Assembly (NCBI GenBank): GCA_905236535.1
Contig: CAJOQN010000006.1
Span: 1-64,000 of the forward strand
Direction of reading: 5' to 3'
Length of the DNA: 64,000 nucleotides
Source: an uncultured Bacilli bacterium
GTDB taxonomy: Bacteria; Bacillota_I; Bacilli_A; RFN20; CAG-826
The notes beneath the pieces were generated by a model. That model was given only the letters and a program-made list of their open reading frames with translations, did no database searches and was not told the origin of the DNA. Shown in pieces: positions 1 through 9,718 of this stretch; the stretch's first letter is position 1; every line of letters starts with the position of its first letter. Made by a program: the position numbers and the translations under genes.

Positions 1-21
1 CAAAACTATAAGTATCACTGG

Positions 22-46
22 ACTCCCCGACAATCGGGGAGTTTTG
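22..46 (+). terminator. Rho-independent terminator
   Basis: A 9-bp GC-rich stem (ACTCCCCGA with TCGGGGAGT, loop CAA) is followed by TTTT on the plus strand. It would end a transcript entering from the left of the window; no gene for it is visible here. Confidence 0.8.
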
Positions 47-86
47 ACATCCGGCCTACTGTCGTTATACGGCTCGGATAAATATA

Positions 87-121
87 AGAAAAGCGCATCT
101 TCTCATCAAAAGATACGCCTT
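87..121 (-). terminator. Terminator of the 137-619 gene
   Basis: On the minus strand the stem GCGTATCTT/AAGATGCGC (one wobble pair) is followed by TTTTCTTATATTT. It lies directly downstream of the stop codon at 137. Confidence 0.7.
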
Positions 122-136
122 TAATAGATTTAATAA

Positions 137-619
137 TTATTGCGCATATTTATTATCTTTTTTAAAAGGAACAATTGGATAAATTAAGAAGATAAGAAAG
201 ATAATTAAGGCCAGGAATGATCCATTCATAATATCGTGCCAGACGACAAGGCCAAGTTCTTTCGCCAAAGGGAGAATCATAAAGAAGGATTGGATAAAGG
301 AATAAATGAAGACAAGAAAGAATAAAGATTCTAAAACAATAAATAATATCCTCCGACCTTTAGAAGGATATCCATTATCATCAAAGACGACATTCTTCAC
401 AAAGAAAGAACCAAATCTCATCGCTCTAAAAGAGAGATAGACCACTATCGCACATAAGATGAGATGCAAAAATAAATATGAAATCTCTAAAATGTGACTT
501 CCAAGTTCTTCTTCATTGCCGTTAAAAGCTAAACAAGAGATTAATGAATAACCACTTAATAAAAAAGAGATGGTGGTTCCCACTACTAATCCAATAAAGA
601 TATTCTTTTCCTTATTCAT
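137..619 (-). CDS. Four-helix membrane protein, unknown function
   Basis: A 160-residue protein that I do not recognise. It has about four hydrophobic helices (near residues 8-32, 44-66, 90-118 and 133-151) and a basic C-terminus. The frame is open further upstream to a TTG, but ATG at 619 is the better start. A TATAAT lies 10 bases before it and there is no Shine-Dalgarno sequence, so the mRNA probably has a very short or no leader. A terminator (655-685) separates it from the maltodextrin operon, so it is probably transcribed alone. Nothing in the sequence indicates a substrate or a partner. Confidence 0.7.
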   Translation of the reverse strand: MNKEKNIFIGLVVGTTISFLLSGYSLISCLAFNGNEEELGSHILEISYLFLHLILCAIVVYLSFRAMRFGSFFVKNVVFDDNGYPSKGRRILFIVLESLFFLVFIYSFIQSFFMILPLAKELGLVVWHDIMNGSFLALIIFLIFLIYPIVPFKKDNKYAQ

Positions 620-654
620 CGCAATAATTATTATATATTGTTTTATATAAAACA

Positions 655-685
655 AAAAGGAACAATCATTACAACTGTTCCCTTT
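655..685 (-). terminator. Terminator of the maltodextrin operon
   Basis: On the minus strand AAAGGGAACA pairs with TGTTCCTTT around a 10-11 base loop and runs into TTTTTGTTTT. It lies between the stop at 705 and the next gene start at 619. Confidence 0.7.
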
Positions 686-704
686 ATGATTTTAATGAGA
701 AGTC

Positions 705-1097
705 TTAGACTTCTTTTTCTTCTTCCTCTTTCACTTTTTCGGCGTGTTTGAGGACTAAACCAAAGGACACTAAAGTGGCCATGGAGAAAGCATAAGCTGG
801 AATAGCGGTGCCTAAATATTTTGCCCCGTTACTTTTAGTGATGTTGGTGAAATCATATGTTACGCTTTGCCAAAACACCGCTAAATCGTGCCATTCACTG
901 GTCTCATCTGTCAAGGCGTTTGCATCTTCATTAAGAACGTTATCAAGACTCATTTGGCTTGAACTTCTCATCGTTTCAGATGCTTTATATTTTGCCTTTT
1001 CAAATTGACAGACCGTAAAGAAGGTCAACGCAACGAGCGCGCATCCACCAATGATGCCAACATATGCCAGAGTTCTTTTCGTTTTCTTGTCTAACAT
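705..1097 (-). CDS. Small two-helix membrane protein at the end of the maltodextrin operon
   Basis: A 130-residue protein without a recognised family. Helices are predicted near residues 9-27 and 100-120. They flank a hydrophilic, serine- and aspartate-rich loop that would lie outside if both termini are inside, and the C-terminus is a short acidic-lysine tail. Its Shine-Dalgarno sequence (AGGAGG) lies 5 bases before the ATG and close behind the ATPase stop codon, so it is translated as part of the operon. Position suggests an accessory role at the importer, but this is inference only. Confidence 0.7.
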   Translation of the reverse strand: MLDKKTKRTLAYVGIIGGCALVALTFFTVCQFEKAKYKASETMRSSSQMSLDNVLNEDANALTDETSEWHDLAVFWQSVTYDFTNITKSNGAKYLGTAIPAYAFSMATLVSFGLVLKHAEKVKEEEEKEV

Positions 1098-1106
1098 TAT
1101 GGCCTC

Positions 1107-2357
1107 CTATTTTTCTTTTGGTTGTTTCTCTTGAGGCTCTTTTTGAGTCTCTTCTTGGGGTTCGCTTTCCGCTTCGTTTGATTTAATCGGGGCGTCAGGA
1201 TCATCGTTTCCGTGATATTGATTATCCGTTAATAAGTTATATTCAGTTTCAAGATCAAAGAAATGCATAGCCTTACCTTCGAAGGCGACATAGATGACGG
1301 TGCCAGAGACCATCGAGGCTCTTTCTTCATCGGTCAAATTAATAGTAGGAATTCTCACCACTAATTTCGTGCCATCTTCGGTTTGAACATGTAAATGATA
1401 TTCACTACCCATCATTTCATTGACTAAGATGGTGACTGGGAAGCCGTTTTTCGCGCCTTTTTTGACCAAGGTGATGTGTTCTGGACGAACTCCTAAATAA
1501 ATACCTTTTGGTTCAACATTACGCTCATTGAGGAGTTTTCCTTTATCCCCTGTGACTTCGAGTTTATAGCCAAATGGAGAAACATAATAGGTTTTTCCTT
1601 CTTTGGTGAGTTCGGTCTTGATGGTGTTCATCATTGGAGCCCCAATAAATTGGGCGACAAATAAATTCGCTGGCCAATCAAATAATTCGGTTGGAGTTCC
1701 CACTTGCATGATATAACCATCTTTCATACACACGATTCTATCGCCTAAGGTCATAGCTTCAGTTTGATCGTGGGTCACATAGATGAAAGTCGTATTAATT
1801 CTCTTTCTAAGGAGAATAATTTCCGCTCTCATTTGGTTACGCAATTTCGCATCAAGGTTACTTAATGGTTCATCCATTAAGAAGACCTTACAATCCTTAA
1901 CCATCGCTCGACCGATAGCGACACGTTGTCTTTGACCACCGGATAAAGCTTTTGGTTTACGAGTAAGATATTGAGTGATACCAAGCACTTGAGCCGCGCT
2001 TGTTACTCTTTCATAGATTTCATCTTGACTCATCTTTGGATTCTTTTGGAGTCTAAGAGGAAAAGCAATATTTTCATAAACGGTGAGGTGAGGATATAAG
2101 GCGTAGTTTTGGAAGACCATGGAGATATGACGGTCTTTTGGTTGAAGATCGTTGACTACTTCGTTGTCAATCTCGACAGTTCCTTCGGAAATGTCTTCTA
2201 GGCCAGCGACCATTCTTAAAGTTGTGGATTTGCCACATCCCGATGGTCCGACGAAGACGATGAATTCTTTATCCGCGATATCGAGGTTGAAATCGTGAAC
2301 CGCGGTTACATTCCCGGAATATATTTTCTTTACATTTGTTAATTTTACTCTAGCCAT
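1107..2357 (-). CDS. msmX: Carbohydrate ABC transporter ATPase (MsmX/MalK/UgpC type)
   Basis: The 416-residue ATPase powers the sugar importer encoded just upstream. Visible motifs are Walker A GPSGCGKST (about residues 37-45), signature LSGGQRQR, Walker B VFLMDEP and the switch histidine in VTHDQTEAM. A C-terminal TOBE/OB region (about 240-375) is typical of sugar importers of the MalK/UgpC group. The last 40 residues are an unusual Pro/Glu/Lys-rich hydrophilic tail beyond the normal family end near 370. A GGAGG site precedes the ATG. In Gram-positives one such ATPase can serve several sugar importers, so it may not be dedicated to this one. Confidence 0.93.
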   Translation of the reverse strand: MARVKLTNVKKIYSGNVTAVHDFNLDIADKEFIVFVGPSGCGKSTTLRMVAGLEDISEGTVEIDNEVVNDLQPKDRHISMVFQNYALYPHLTVYENIAFPLRLQKNPKMSQDEIYERVTSAAQVLGITQYLTRKPKALSGGQRQRVAIGRAMVKDCKVFLMDEPLSNLDAKLRNQMRAEIILLRKRINTTFIYVTHDQTEAMTLGDRIVCMKDGYIMQVGTPTELFDWPANLFVAQFIGAPMMNTIKTELTKEGKTYYVSPFGYKLEVTGDKGKLLNERNVEPKGIYLGVRPEHITLVKKGAKNGFPVTILVNEMMGSEYHLHVQTEDGTKLVVRIPTINLTDEERASMVSGTVIYVAFEGKAMHFFDLETEYNLLTDNQYHGNDDPDAPIKSNEAESEPQEETQKEPQEKQPKEK

Positions 2358-2369
2358 AAATATAGCCTC

Positions 2370-3236
2370 CTAACCTTTAACTGCGCCACCAGTAACACCT
2401 TCAACATAATATTTTTGAAGGAACATGAATAAGACCATGACTGGAATTGCTACTATGACACCACCCGCGCAGAAATGGGTGAAATTATCGGAAATCATTG
2501 CTGGACTTAACCATGTATATAATCCAGCAGCGACGTTAAGACCAGTTTCAGAGCCTAAAGCGATAACTGATGCGAAGATGTAATCGCCCCAAGGACCCAT
2601 GAATGAGGTCAAAATTGTATAAATAAGAATTGGTTTACAAAGTGGAAGAATGACTTTGTAGAAGATTTGCATCCTGGTAGCTCCATCCACTAATGCCGCT
2701 TCATCAAGTGATTTAGGAAGAGTGTCTAAGAAACCCTTAGAAACATAATATCCCATTCCACTGCTCGCGACAGAGACGAGGATTAAACCAGGAACCGCAT
2801 TATCTCCGGTTAAACCAATAGTCTTTAAGACTTGATAGAGAACAATCATTGTTAAGAAGCCCGGGAACATCCCAAGAACCAACATGACATTCATCAATGG
2901 TTTACGGAGTTTGAATCTAAATCGAGATAAGGTATAAGCCATCATGAATTGCATGATAGTCTGCAAAACACAGACAAATAAAGCAATGATGAAGGTGTTG
3001 AAATACCATTGAAGGAAGTTCGTGTTCGCTGAGAAAAGATAAACATAATTATCAAATCCCCACTTTTGAGGGAACACGTAGTTAACAATACCTGTGGTTT
3101 CCACTCTAAAAGATTGGAAAACAAGGAAGACAAACGGAAGGATCCAAATAATGGAAATGACGGATAGAATCACATAAGTCGCAATATTGGCCATTCTACG
3201 TTTGTGGGACATCGACATTGATTTCTTTTCAGCCAT
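2370..3236 (-). CDS. malG: Maltodextrin ABC transporter permease, MalG type
   Basis: A 288-residue inner-membrane permease with six predicted helices. The EAA loop is present (EAALVDGATRMQIFYKVILP), which docks on the ATPase. The frame stays open 41 codons upstream inside malF, but ATG 3236 follows a GGAGGAG site, and MAEKKSMSMSHKRRM is a typical cytoplasmic start before helix 1. The start is one base after the malF stop, which indicates coupled translation. Neighbouring pullulanase and amylase genes indicate maltodextrin as the substrate. Confidence 0.9.
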   Translation of the reverse strand: MAEKKSMSMSHKRRMANIATYVILSVISIIWILPFVFLVFQSFRVETTGIVNYVFPQKWGFDNYVYLFSANTNFLQWYFNTFIIALFVCVLQTIMQFMMAYTLSRFRFKLRKPLMNVMLVLGMFPGFLTMIVLYQVLKTIGLTGDNAVPGLILVSVASSGMGYYVSKGFLDTLPKSLDEAALVDGATRMQIFYKVILPLCKPILIYTILTSFMGPWGDYIFASVIALGSETGLNVAAGLYTWLSPAMISDNFTHFCAGGVIVAIPVMVLFMFLQKYYVEGVTGGAVKG

Positions 3237-3237
3237 A

Positions 3238-4746
3238 TTATTGGAACTCCTCCTCATTTCTAGTTGATGGGATGAGGTTATAGACCACGAGGGAGACAAC
3301 CGCCACGACGATGAAGACCATAATACCGATAACCGCGGCAAACTTATAATCGGATTCATTCACTGATAATGAATATAACCAAGTGATAAGTAAGTCGGTG
3401 CTACCAGCGTTCCCATACATCTTTGGATCTTTTGGTCCACCACCGGTTAACAAGTAGATAACGTTAAAGTTATTCATATTACCAGTAAAGCTTGTTAAGA
3501 GGTATGGTCCGGTAATAAAGAGCATATATGGAAGGGTAATCTTCGAATATTGTTGCCAAGCATTCGCCCCATCGATATTCGCGGATTCATATAAATCCGC
3601 TGGAATGTTCATTAAGATACCAGTAACAACGAGCATCAAATAAGGAACACCAATCCAAATATTGATGATGATGACAGTGATACGAGCGAGCCATGGGTCA
3701 CCCCAGAAGTCAATTGGTTGGAAATTGTGGACTCCAAACCATCCGGCAACCGTTTCAAAGATCCCGTTGATGATGCCATCAGTTGCGAACATCTGAGAGA
3801 CATAAAGAATGGAGATAAATTGAGGAATGGCAATAGAGAAGACTAAAATAGTTCTCCAAAGTTTCTTCAATCTAATTCCTTTCTTATTGATGAGCATCGC
3901 GACAATCATGCCGAGGAAATAGTTGGTGAAGGTCGCAAAGAAGGCCCACACCAAGGTCCAAAGCAAGATTTGACCAAAGGTTGCAGAGAAGGATTGACCA
4001 CCTGCAGACCAGGTAAATATCTGTTTAAAGTTATCAAATCCTGCCCATCCGAATAAGGTCGCGTGTTGAGCGTCATAATCGGTAAAGGCCACTAAAACCA
4101 TAAAGAAGATCGGTAAAATGGTAAAAATGACAATACCTAATGTTGGTAAAGATAATAAGGTTTTGTAGAAGTTTTTATCCACTAAAGCGCGTAAATCATC
4201 CTTCGCCGTGTCGAGTTTCTTCTCGTTTTTAATAATCTCTTCAGAAATCCTATTTTGTTTGATATTTAAATACCAAGTATAGATCAAAGCGATAATGAAG
4301 AAGATCGTCAAAACACCATAAAGCAAGATGTTGAAGGAATTATCACCTGGAGTGACAGTTCCATCAGGATTTGTGATTGTATCTTTGGTACCTAAAATAT
4401 AAAGTTGAGAGAAATATCCACCACCAAAGAAGATCATATAAAGGATAAATGCTACTTCAAAGATGAGGAAGAGAAGACCTCTTAGCCATTGTCCTCTAGC
4501 GATGCTCCCAAAGCCCATCACGAAATATGAAATTTTGGTTTTCCAATCTCCGTGGGCAAAGGTTAAGCCAATATCCTTAAAGATATTAACGACTTTCCAA
4601 AAGAGGTTCTTCAATAAGCCCCAGATTTTTAATCCGAGATTTTTGAGTTTAGATGGAATCGATTTAAAGAAGGCGACAAAATTAATACCAAATCTTTGGA
4701 TTTTCGTTTTCTTTAACATTTCCAAATCTTTTTGATTATTGCTCAT
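3238..4746 (-). CDS. malF: Maltodextrin ABC transporter permease, MalF type
   Basis: A 502-residue permease. The C-terminal ~300 residues are a standard MalF-like domain with the EAA motif ESANIDGANAWQQYSKITLP. The first ~200 residues add a basic cytoplasmic stretch and at least two extra helices, with a loop GTKDTITNPDGTVTPGDNS between them; MalF proteins often carry such additions. Start ATG 4746 has an AAGGAGG site 4-5 bases away, better than the in-frame upstream codons. It pairs with malG and is served by the binding lipoprotein encoded upstream. Confidence 0.9.
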   Translation of the reverse strand: MSNNQKDLEMLKKTKIQRFGINFVAFFKSIPSKLKNLGLKIWGLLKNLFWKVVNIFKDIGLTFAHGDWKTKISYFVMGFGSIARGQWLRGLLFLIFEVAFILYMIFFGGGYFSQLYILGTKDTITNPDGTVTPGDNSFNILLYGVLTIFFIIALIYTWYLNIKQNRISEEIIKNEKKLDTAKDDLRALVDKNFYKTLLSLPTLGIVIFTILPIFFMVLVAFTDYDAQHATLFGWAGFDNFKQIFTWSAGGQSFSATFGQILLWTLVWAFFATFTNYFLGMIVAMLINKKGIRLKKLWRTILVFSIAIPQFISILYVSQMFATDGIINGIFETVAGWFGVHNFQPIDFWGDPWLARITVIIINIWIGVPYLMLVVTGILMNIPADLYESANIDGANAWQQYSKITLPYMLFITGPYLLTSFTGNMNNFNVIYLLTGGGPKDPKMYGNAGSTDLLITWLYSLSVNESDYKFAAVIGIMVFIVVAVVSLVVYNLIPSTRNEEEFQ

Positions 4747-4759
4747 AAGTCCTCCTTCC

Positions 4760-6049
4760 TTAATCATCTAATAAGATAGAAAGACCAGAAGTATAGTTCG
4801 CTAAAAGCTCTCTGATTTGAGCTTCAGTGCTATTTGTAGCGATGCTTCCGGCAAGACTACCTAAAGAGTTAAACCATGCGCCTGGGCATTGTTCTTGTTG
4901 ATGTGCGTATTCATGTTGGGCCGCTAAAGCCGCTAAAGCTGGATGCTCTTTAACAGCTTGGTTTTCGCTGGCCTTAATATTTGTTGGTCCCCAAGAGACT
5001 TGTTTAAATCTATTGAGTTGATTCTCACTATTAGTGAGATATTCAGCGATTTTACGGCAGACACTGGCTTTTTTCTTATCCGCTTGTGGTTTGACACCCA
5101 TAAGTTTATATCCATCGAATGAGGACATATGATATGTTTGTCCACCATAGGTAAAACTTGGGAGTTCCGCACATCTCAAATTGTCTCCAAATTGAGTTTT
5201 GATATATTCGTATTCCCAAACACCAGTAATGATCGCTCCAGCGGAGTTCGTCCATGTCGATTTAGTAGCGACTACCGAATTGTCCGCGAGTTCGCGATAG
5301 GCCATACCAGCAATCACTCCATTATCGCTGTTATAGTTGTCATCATAAGCGAGGAAACTACCGCTCTTCTCATCGATAGTCCAGTGTGATTCACAACCAG
5401 TCGCTAAGAAATAACTGGCGGCGTAGAATCCATTCTTACGGTCGAAGTTGAGTTTCTTTTTCTTCGCTTTAAGAGTGGACAATAAAGTGGTCATGTCTTT
5501 GACATCATTATCAGAAACCACTGAAGCATCATAATAAAGGAAGTATCCGTTATCGCTCGTGGTGGGGAAAGCATACATCTTATCTCCAATCGAAGCAGCT
5601 TTAACAGAATCCACGCTATTATTGGCTTTTAAATGTTGAGTTAATGACGAATCAAAAGCGGCTAAAGCATTCGCGGTCTTTAGTCTTGAAAGTTGGTCTT
5701 GCGCAAAGATAAAGATATCCGCGCCACTGGAGACATCTTGAAGCATTTTTGTCGCCGCTTCGCCTTCACTCATTGGTTGAACGGTGACATTGATGTTATA
5801 TTTTCCACCACTGCTCGCCGCAAAGTTGTTGATTTGGGCTTCAGTAAGACTTGTAATCTTGGTATCAACCCAAACTTTGACATCATAGGTTCCGGCATCA
5901 TCAATACCTTCTCCTCCATCCCAGTCTCCTCCACCAGAACCAGTGTAGAAACTGACTCCATCAGGAAGAGTGTAATTATATTTAAAGTTACAGGCTGTCA
6001 AAAGGAGCACAGGTAGAAATGCCACATATTTTAATTTGTTATTTCTCAT
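4760..6049 (-). CDS. malE: Maltodextrin-binding lipoprotein (extracellular solute-binding family 1)
   Basis: A 429-residue lipoprotein that should capture maltodextrins outside the membrane and deliver them to the MalF/MalG permeases. The signal peptide ends in the lipobox LLTAC (Cys20). A Gly/Asp-rich linker follows (about 34-50), and the mature part matches the MalE-like fold: VKVWVDTKITSL near the N-terminus and KKASVCRKIAEYLTNSENQ near the C-terminus. An AAAGGAG site precedes the ATG. It sits between the pullulanase side and malF in the operon. The exact oligosaccharide specificity is inferred from the neighbours. Confidence 0.88.
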   Translation of the reverse strand: MRNNKLKYVAFLPVLLLTACNFKYNYTLPDGVSFYTGSGGGDWDGGEGIDDAGTYDVKVWVDTKITSLTEAQINNFAASSGGKYNINVTVQPMSEGEAATKMLQDVSSGADIFIFAQDQLSRLKTANALAAFDSSLTQHLKANNSVDSVKAASIGDKMYAFPTTSDNGYFLYYDASVVSDNDVKDMTTLLSTLKAKKKKLNFDRKNGFYAASYFLATGCESHWTIDEKSGSFLAYDDNYNSDNGVIAGMAYRELADNSVVATKSTWTNSAGAIITGVWEYEYIKTQFGDNLRCAELPSFTYGGQTYHMSSFDGYKLMGVKPQADKKKASVCRKIAEYLTNSENQLNRFKQVSWGPTNIKASENQAVKEHPALAALAAQHEYAHQQEQCPGAWFNSLGSLAGSIATNSTEAQIRELLANYTSGLSILLDD

Positions 6050-6063
6050 ATTTACTCCTTTCT

Positions 6064-6492
6064 TTAACTATTGCTGACCCAAATACCATAAAGGTTGAGG
6101 ACATTGCTTTGTTTATAATCATTCTCGAAGTTCCAAATATGACTATCATCTATTGATGATGGGTATTCGGAATACCCTAAGAAGTGAGGATAAAGTGGAT
6201 CTGGAGCATCCGCATCTGTAAGGATGGCTTGCTCTGGACAACTCCCAAGAGGAGTTAAGCTATACCAATCCATTTGATAAAGCGGGGTGTCGCTATGGGA
6301 ATAATTGAGATAGAAGTTAACCACCATATTGTATTCACTTGGTAAATCAGGATCCTCTTCACTATCTCCTCCCTGTGGATTATCAGGAATTCCAGGATAC
6401 GGGATTTTTGGATTATAAGCTTCTGAACCATTACAACCAGCGATTAAAAGAGAGACCGTTAATAAAGGTAATAAAAGTATTTTCTTTTTCAT
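6064..6492 (-). CDS. Small lipoprotein of the starch operon
   Basis: A 142-residue predicted lipoprotein: MKKKILLLPLLTVSLLIAGC ends in a lipobox with Cys20. The mature part is acidic, with a proline-rich linker (PKIPYPGIPDNPQGG) and an aromatic-rich tail ending in NVLNLYGIWVSNS. No family is recognised. ATG 6492 is chosen because AAGGAGG lies 7 bases upstream; the ATG two codons earlier is too close to it. Its place between pullulanase and malE suggests an exported accessory factor, perhaps for glycan binding. That role is inference. Confidence 0.7.
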   Translation of the reverse strand: MKKKILLLPLLTVSLLIAGCNGSEAYNPKIPYPGIPDNPQGGDSEEDPDLPSEYNMVVNFYLNYSHSDTPLYQMDWYSLTPLGSCPEQAILTDADAPDPLYPHFLGYSEYPSSIDDSHIWNFENDYKQSNVLNLYGIWVSNS

Positions 6493-6505
6493 CTTCATTC
6501 CCTCC

Positions 6506-9500
6506 TTAGCAATTTCCTTTGGAATTGAATATGACAATCGTATTCTTATTCCAAAATTCAAGTTTGCCGGATTCAGTGTTCATCGTATATCCACCATAAT
6601 CCCACATGTGTTCCCATGTTCCACTACTGATTCTTGCATCACCCCAAACTGGAGAATTTTGATTACCAGTGCAGAGGTAGATGAAAGATTCGTTGATTTG
6701 CATCGCGGCGGAGGTGCTATCAAAAGCGCCCAAATCGCCACCACCCCAGACGATATTACTCACAGTTTTACCGCTGGAAGTTGAAGAGACAAAAGTGTTG
6801 TAACCAACATTAGCTCCTCTTTTCTTCGCTAAAACTTTGTGCATTCTAATCAAGCTAGAGAAGGCTCCACTTAAATTGAATCCACTTGTGGAAGTATTAA
6901 TGACTTGATCATCAAAGGTGACTTCAATCTTGTTGCCCCATTTAAAAGTATTAACGCTTAATGGAGCATTATAAGAGTTATGAGACACAAAGTGTCCATG
7001 TAAATTTTGATATGAATCGGCGGTGACCGCGTCTAAATCAGCAACCGCTAATTCTTTAGTTCTAAGTAATTCTTCTCCGCCATACATAAAGGCCGCGCAA
7101 TTAGAAGCAAAGATTAAACCATGGGCTTGTAAAACACCATGAGCGAGTTGAGTGCCACTTGGATGAGTGCCATCCACTAAAGTGTTATAAAGTTGATCTC
7201 TAACAGTCCAGTTATCGTGACATGAAGCATAGTTCACTGTTTGTTCTGGATAATATCCAGAGATCGCGCCATCAGTGTTGACACCAGTATTGACACCCCA
7301 AAGTCCAGAGGCAATGGTCCAAGCGTAATTATTAGAATTACCGGTTTGGATATATCCTTTTCCAGGATAACCATCGACATTGTTTTCACCTCTAATCGCA
7401 TTTCTAACAGAGTCGTTAAAACCACCGAGGTAAACACCTTGAGTTTTATAGTTATTACATTCGTTATAGACTTGCCAGCTCATCGCTCCAAAGTTATGAG
7501 CGTCCACTCCACCATGAACTTCTTTCCATTGGTCAGACCCTTCTCCGTGATATCCACCAGAGGTCCAGCCTTCTCCATACATATAAATATCTGGATCTAT
7601 TTCATATAAGGCGTTCTTGGCTTCGATTAAGGTTTTAAAATCAATTAATCCCATCAAGTCAAAACGGAATCCTTTAATTTTATATTCTTTGGCCCACATA
7701 ACGAGAGAATCGACGATGAATTTTCTCATCATTGGTCTTTCAGAAGCAACTTCGTTATGGCATCCTGAACCATCCCAAAGTTCACCTTCCATTTGATATC
7801 TATCGCCATATTCATTGTAGTAATCTTTAGCGGCGTATCTAAAGTAATAACGTGGCATAAGTTTATGGAAGTTACTACCAGTCGCAGAACTGACATGGTT
7901 ATAGACAACATCCATAATGACTCTCGTATGAGTGTCACTACCTTCTTTACCGGCTCTTTGTTTTGATAATTGAAGGACGAGATTCTTAAATTCTTGGACT
8001 CTCTTCAATCCATCGTGTGGATCGGAGGAATAACCACCTTCAACTACATTATAGTTAAGTGGATTATAACCCCAGTTGTATTTAAGAGTTTCTTGGCTTT
8101 CATCATTATCATGATCAAAAACTGGTAATAATTGAACCGCTTCAACACCTAAATCTTTGAGGTGATCATAGCCTGTGGTCACATCGTTATGGCCAACGAG
8201 GTGGGTTCCACTTTCGACAAAAGCGTTATAGGTTCCGTTTTTGTTTTCGTTATTGCTAACCCAAGAAGAATCGCCGGTGAAGTCTTGAATATGGACTTCA
8301 TAGATGCTTAATTCTTGTGGGGTGGTGATATCATAACCACTCACTCCATCCCATTTAAGTGGGAGAGTGTCCCAACCATCCGGGTTAGTGTCTGCTTTAT
8401 CATAGATAAGTCCACGCACACCATTACAACCTGCACTAGTGGCGTATGGGTCCATTGTCACATTCGTACCTAAGGTATTATCAACTTGATAATTATAATA
8501 TTTACCTTTGAGGTCACTATCGATGGTGAGTTCCCAAATACCACCACTGGTGTAATGCATGTGGTAACCTTTATATTTATCATCTCCACCAAATTCTAAA
8601 GAGGTGTCCTTATCATAAAGAAGAACGGTAATATTCGCAGAAACTGGAGACCACACTCTAAAGGTTGTTCCAGAGGCGCTATATGTCGCTCCTAAATCTT
8701 TTGTAAGGTTTGCTTGTTCATAATAAGTATTAAATTTCGCAGTATCGTAAAGTTTATCAAATCTCACGGTCACGGTTTTGCTCAAGCTGGCCATATCTGG
8801 ATCGCTATCAGTGGATGGGTCATGGCTGACCAAGGAATAGACGATATTAATATGGGCTTCATACGGTAATTGAATATTGAATTCACCATTTGCTCCAGCA
8901 TTACCAGTTCCCTCTTTTACGAGGTACCATTTTTTGACATCCTCACGTTTTTTAGGTTTGATTTTATAATATGTTTCATCAAAAGCATATAACTGCCAAT
9001 TGACACTAGAAGTATCATTGGTGAGTTTGCATCTGATTGTTTTCCAATCGGTGAATTCTGCAAGAGACACACCGTGCACTCTGGTCTTGTTCTCGCTATC
9101 AAGGATAGCAATACCACCACCAGCGGCCGGCATGGTCCAAACTTCACAAACATCGCTTCCTTCCGCTGGAGGAAATTCAGAATAGACGAGTTGCATATCA
9201 TCTGATTGTCCACCCCAGTTGAGGTTCATTTCGGAAATCTTTTTATATTTAATAATAAAGAATAATTTAGATTTACCCGCAAAAGCGGCAAATCTTGCAT
9301 CGGTAAAATCAATGTTGATAGTCATCATTGTTCTATCAGCATTAACTGACATAATGTCCGCGGCGTTTTCTAAGTTATATTCCACACCATCAACACCGGT
9401 TACCCAAAGATAGAAGGCTCTTCCATCATTTCCGCCAGCTTCATTATAGTAGTGAAGAATGACTTTATTGACGACGACAGAGACGTCCTCTTCTTCGCCT

Positions 9501-9703
9501 TCATCTTCCATAGAGGCAACATATGCTCCATTGATAATATCTGGATGACTATAGTCCGCATGTTCAAGATTTTCATCGTAAATGGCGGTATCTTTGCCAG
9601 GATTATCGACTTTTTGGAACATTCTAGTAGCGATTAGACCAGCGGTCCCCATCACTAAGAAAGAAGGTAAGATTGTTAATAATAATTTATTAATACGTTT
9701 CAT
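6506..9703 (-). CDS. pulA: Type I pullulanase (GH13), exported
   Basis: A 1065-residue enzyme that should hydrolyse alpha-1,6 branch points of pullulan or limit dextrins. A hydrophobic N-terminus (about 7-27) acts as signal or anchor. Residues about 60-200 resemble a pullulanase-associated (CBM41-like) domain, and a second beta-rich region and a CBM48-like domain (about 335-420) precede the barrel. YNWGYNP is the type I pullulanase signature. GH13 motifs are DVVYNHVS, GFRFDLMG (nucleophile Asp682), YMYGEGW (acid/base Glu711) and NYASCHDN. The ATG at 9703 follows AAAGGAGG with 7 bases between. Products would feed the importer encoded downstream. Confidence 0.93.
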   Translation of the reverse strand: MKRINKLLLTILPSFLVMGTAGLIATRMFQKVDNPGKDTAIYDENLEHADYSHPDIINGAYVASMEDEGEEEDVSVVVNKVILHYYNEAGGNDGRAFYLWVTGVDGVEYNLENAADIMSVNADRTMMTINIDFTDARFAAFAGKSKLFFIIKYKKISEMNLNWGGQSDDMQLVYSEFPPAEGSDVCEVWTMPAAGGGIAILDSENKTRVHGVSLAEFTDWKTIRCKLTNDTSSVNWQLYAFDETYYKIKPKKREDVKKWYLVKEGTGNAGANGEFNIQLPYEAHINIVYSLVSHDPSTDSDPDMASLSKTVTVRFDKLYDTAKFNTYYEQANLTKDLGATYSASGTTFRVWSPVSANITVLLYDKDTSLEFGGDDKYKGYHMHYTSGGIWELTIDSDLKGKYYNYQVDNTLGTNVTMDPYATSAGCNGVRGLIYDKADTNPDGWDTLPLKWDGVSGYDITTPQELSIYEVHIQDFTGDSSWVSNNENKNGTYNAFVESGTHLVGHNDVTTGYDHLKDLGVEAVQLLPVFDHDNDESQETLKYNWGYNPLNYNVVEGGYSSDPHDGLKRVQEFKNLVLQLSKQRAGKEGSDTHTRVIMDVVYNHVSSATGSNFHKLMPRYYFRYAAKDYYNEYGDRYQMEGELWDGSGCHNEVASERPMMRKFIVDSLVMWAKEYKIKGFRFDLMGLIDFKTLIEAKNALYEIDPDIYMYGEGWTSGGYHGEGSDQWKEVHGGVDAHNFGAMSWQVYNECNNYKTQGVYLGGFNDSVRNAIRGENNVDGYPGKGYIQTGNSNNYAWTIASGLWGVNTGVNTDGAISGYYPEQTVNYASCHDNWTVRDQLYNTLVDGTHPSGTQLAHGVLQAHGLIFASNCAAFMYGGEELLRTKELAVADLDAVTADSYQNLHGHFVSHNSYNAPLSVNTFKWGNKIEVTFDDQVINTSTSGFNLSGAFSSLIRMHKVLAKKRGANVGYNTFVSSTSSGKTVSNIVWGGGDLGAFDSTSAAMQINESFIYLCTGNQNSPVWGDARISSGTWEHMWDYGGYTMNTESGKLEFWNKNTIVIFNSKGNC

Positions 9704-9718
9704 CAAAATTCCTCCTTT

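Noticed and set aside
3237..3359. Long N-terminal extension of MalG
   Set aside because: Lies inside malF; composition is Ser/Trp-rich and unlike a permease; the GGAGGAG site fits ATG 3236.
5693..6016. Long antisense open frames inside the binding-protein and other operon genes
   Set aside because: They mirror the codon pattern of the real gene on the other strand, have no ribosome sites and no family features.
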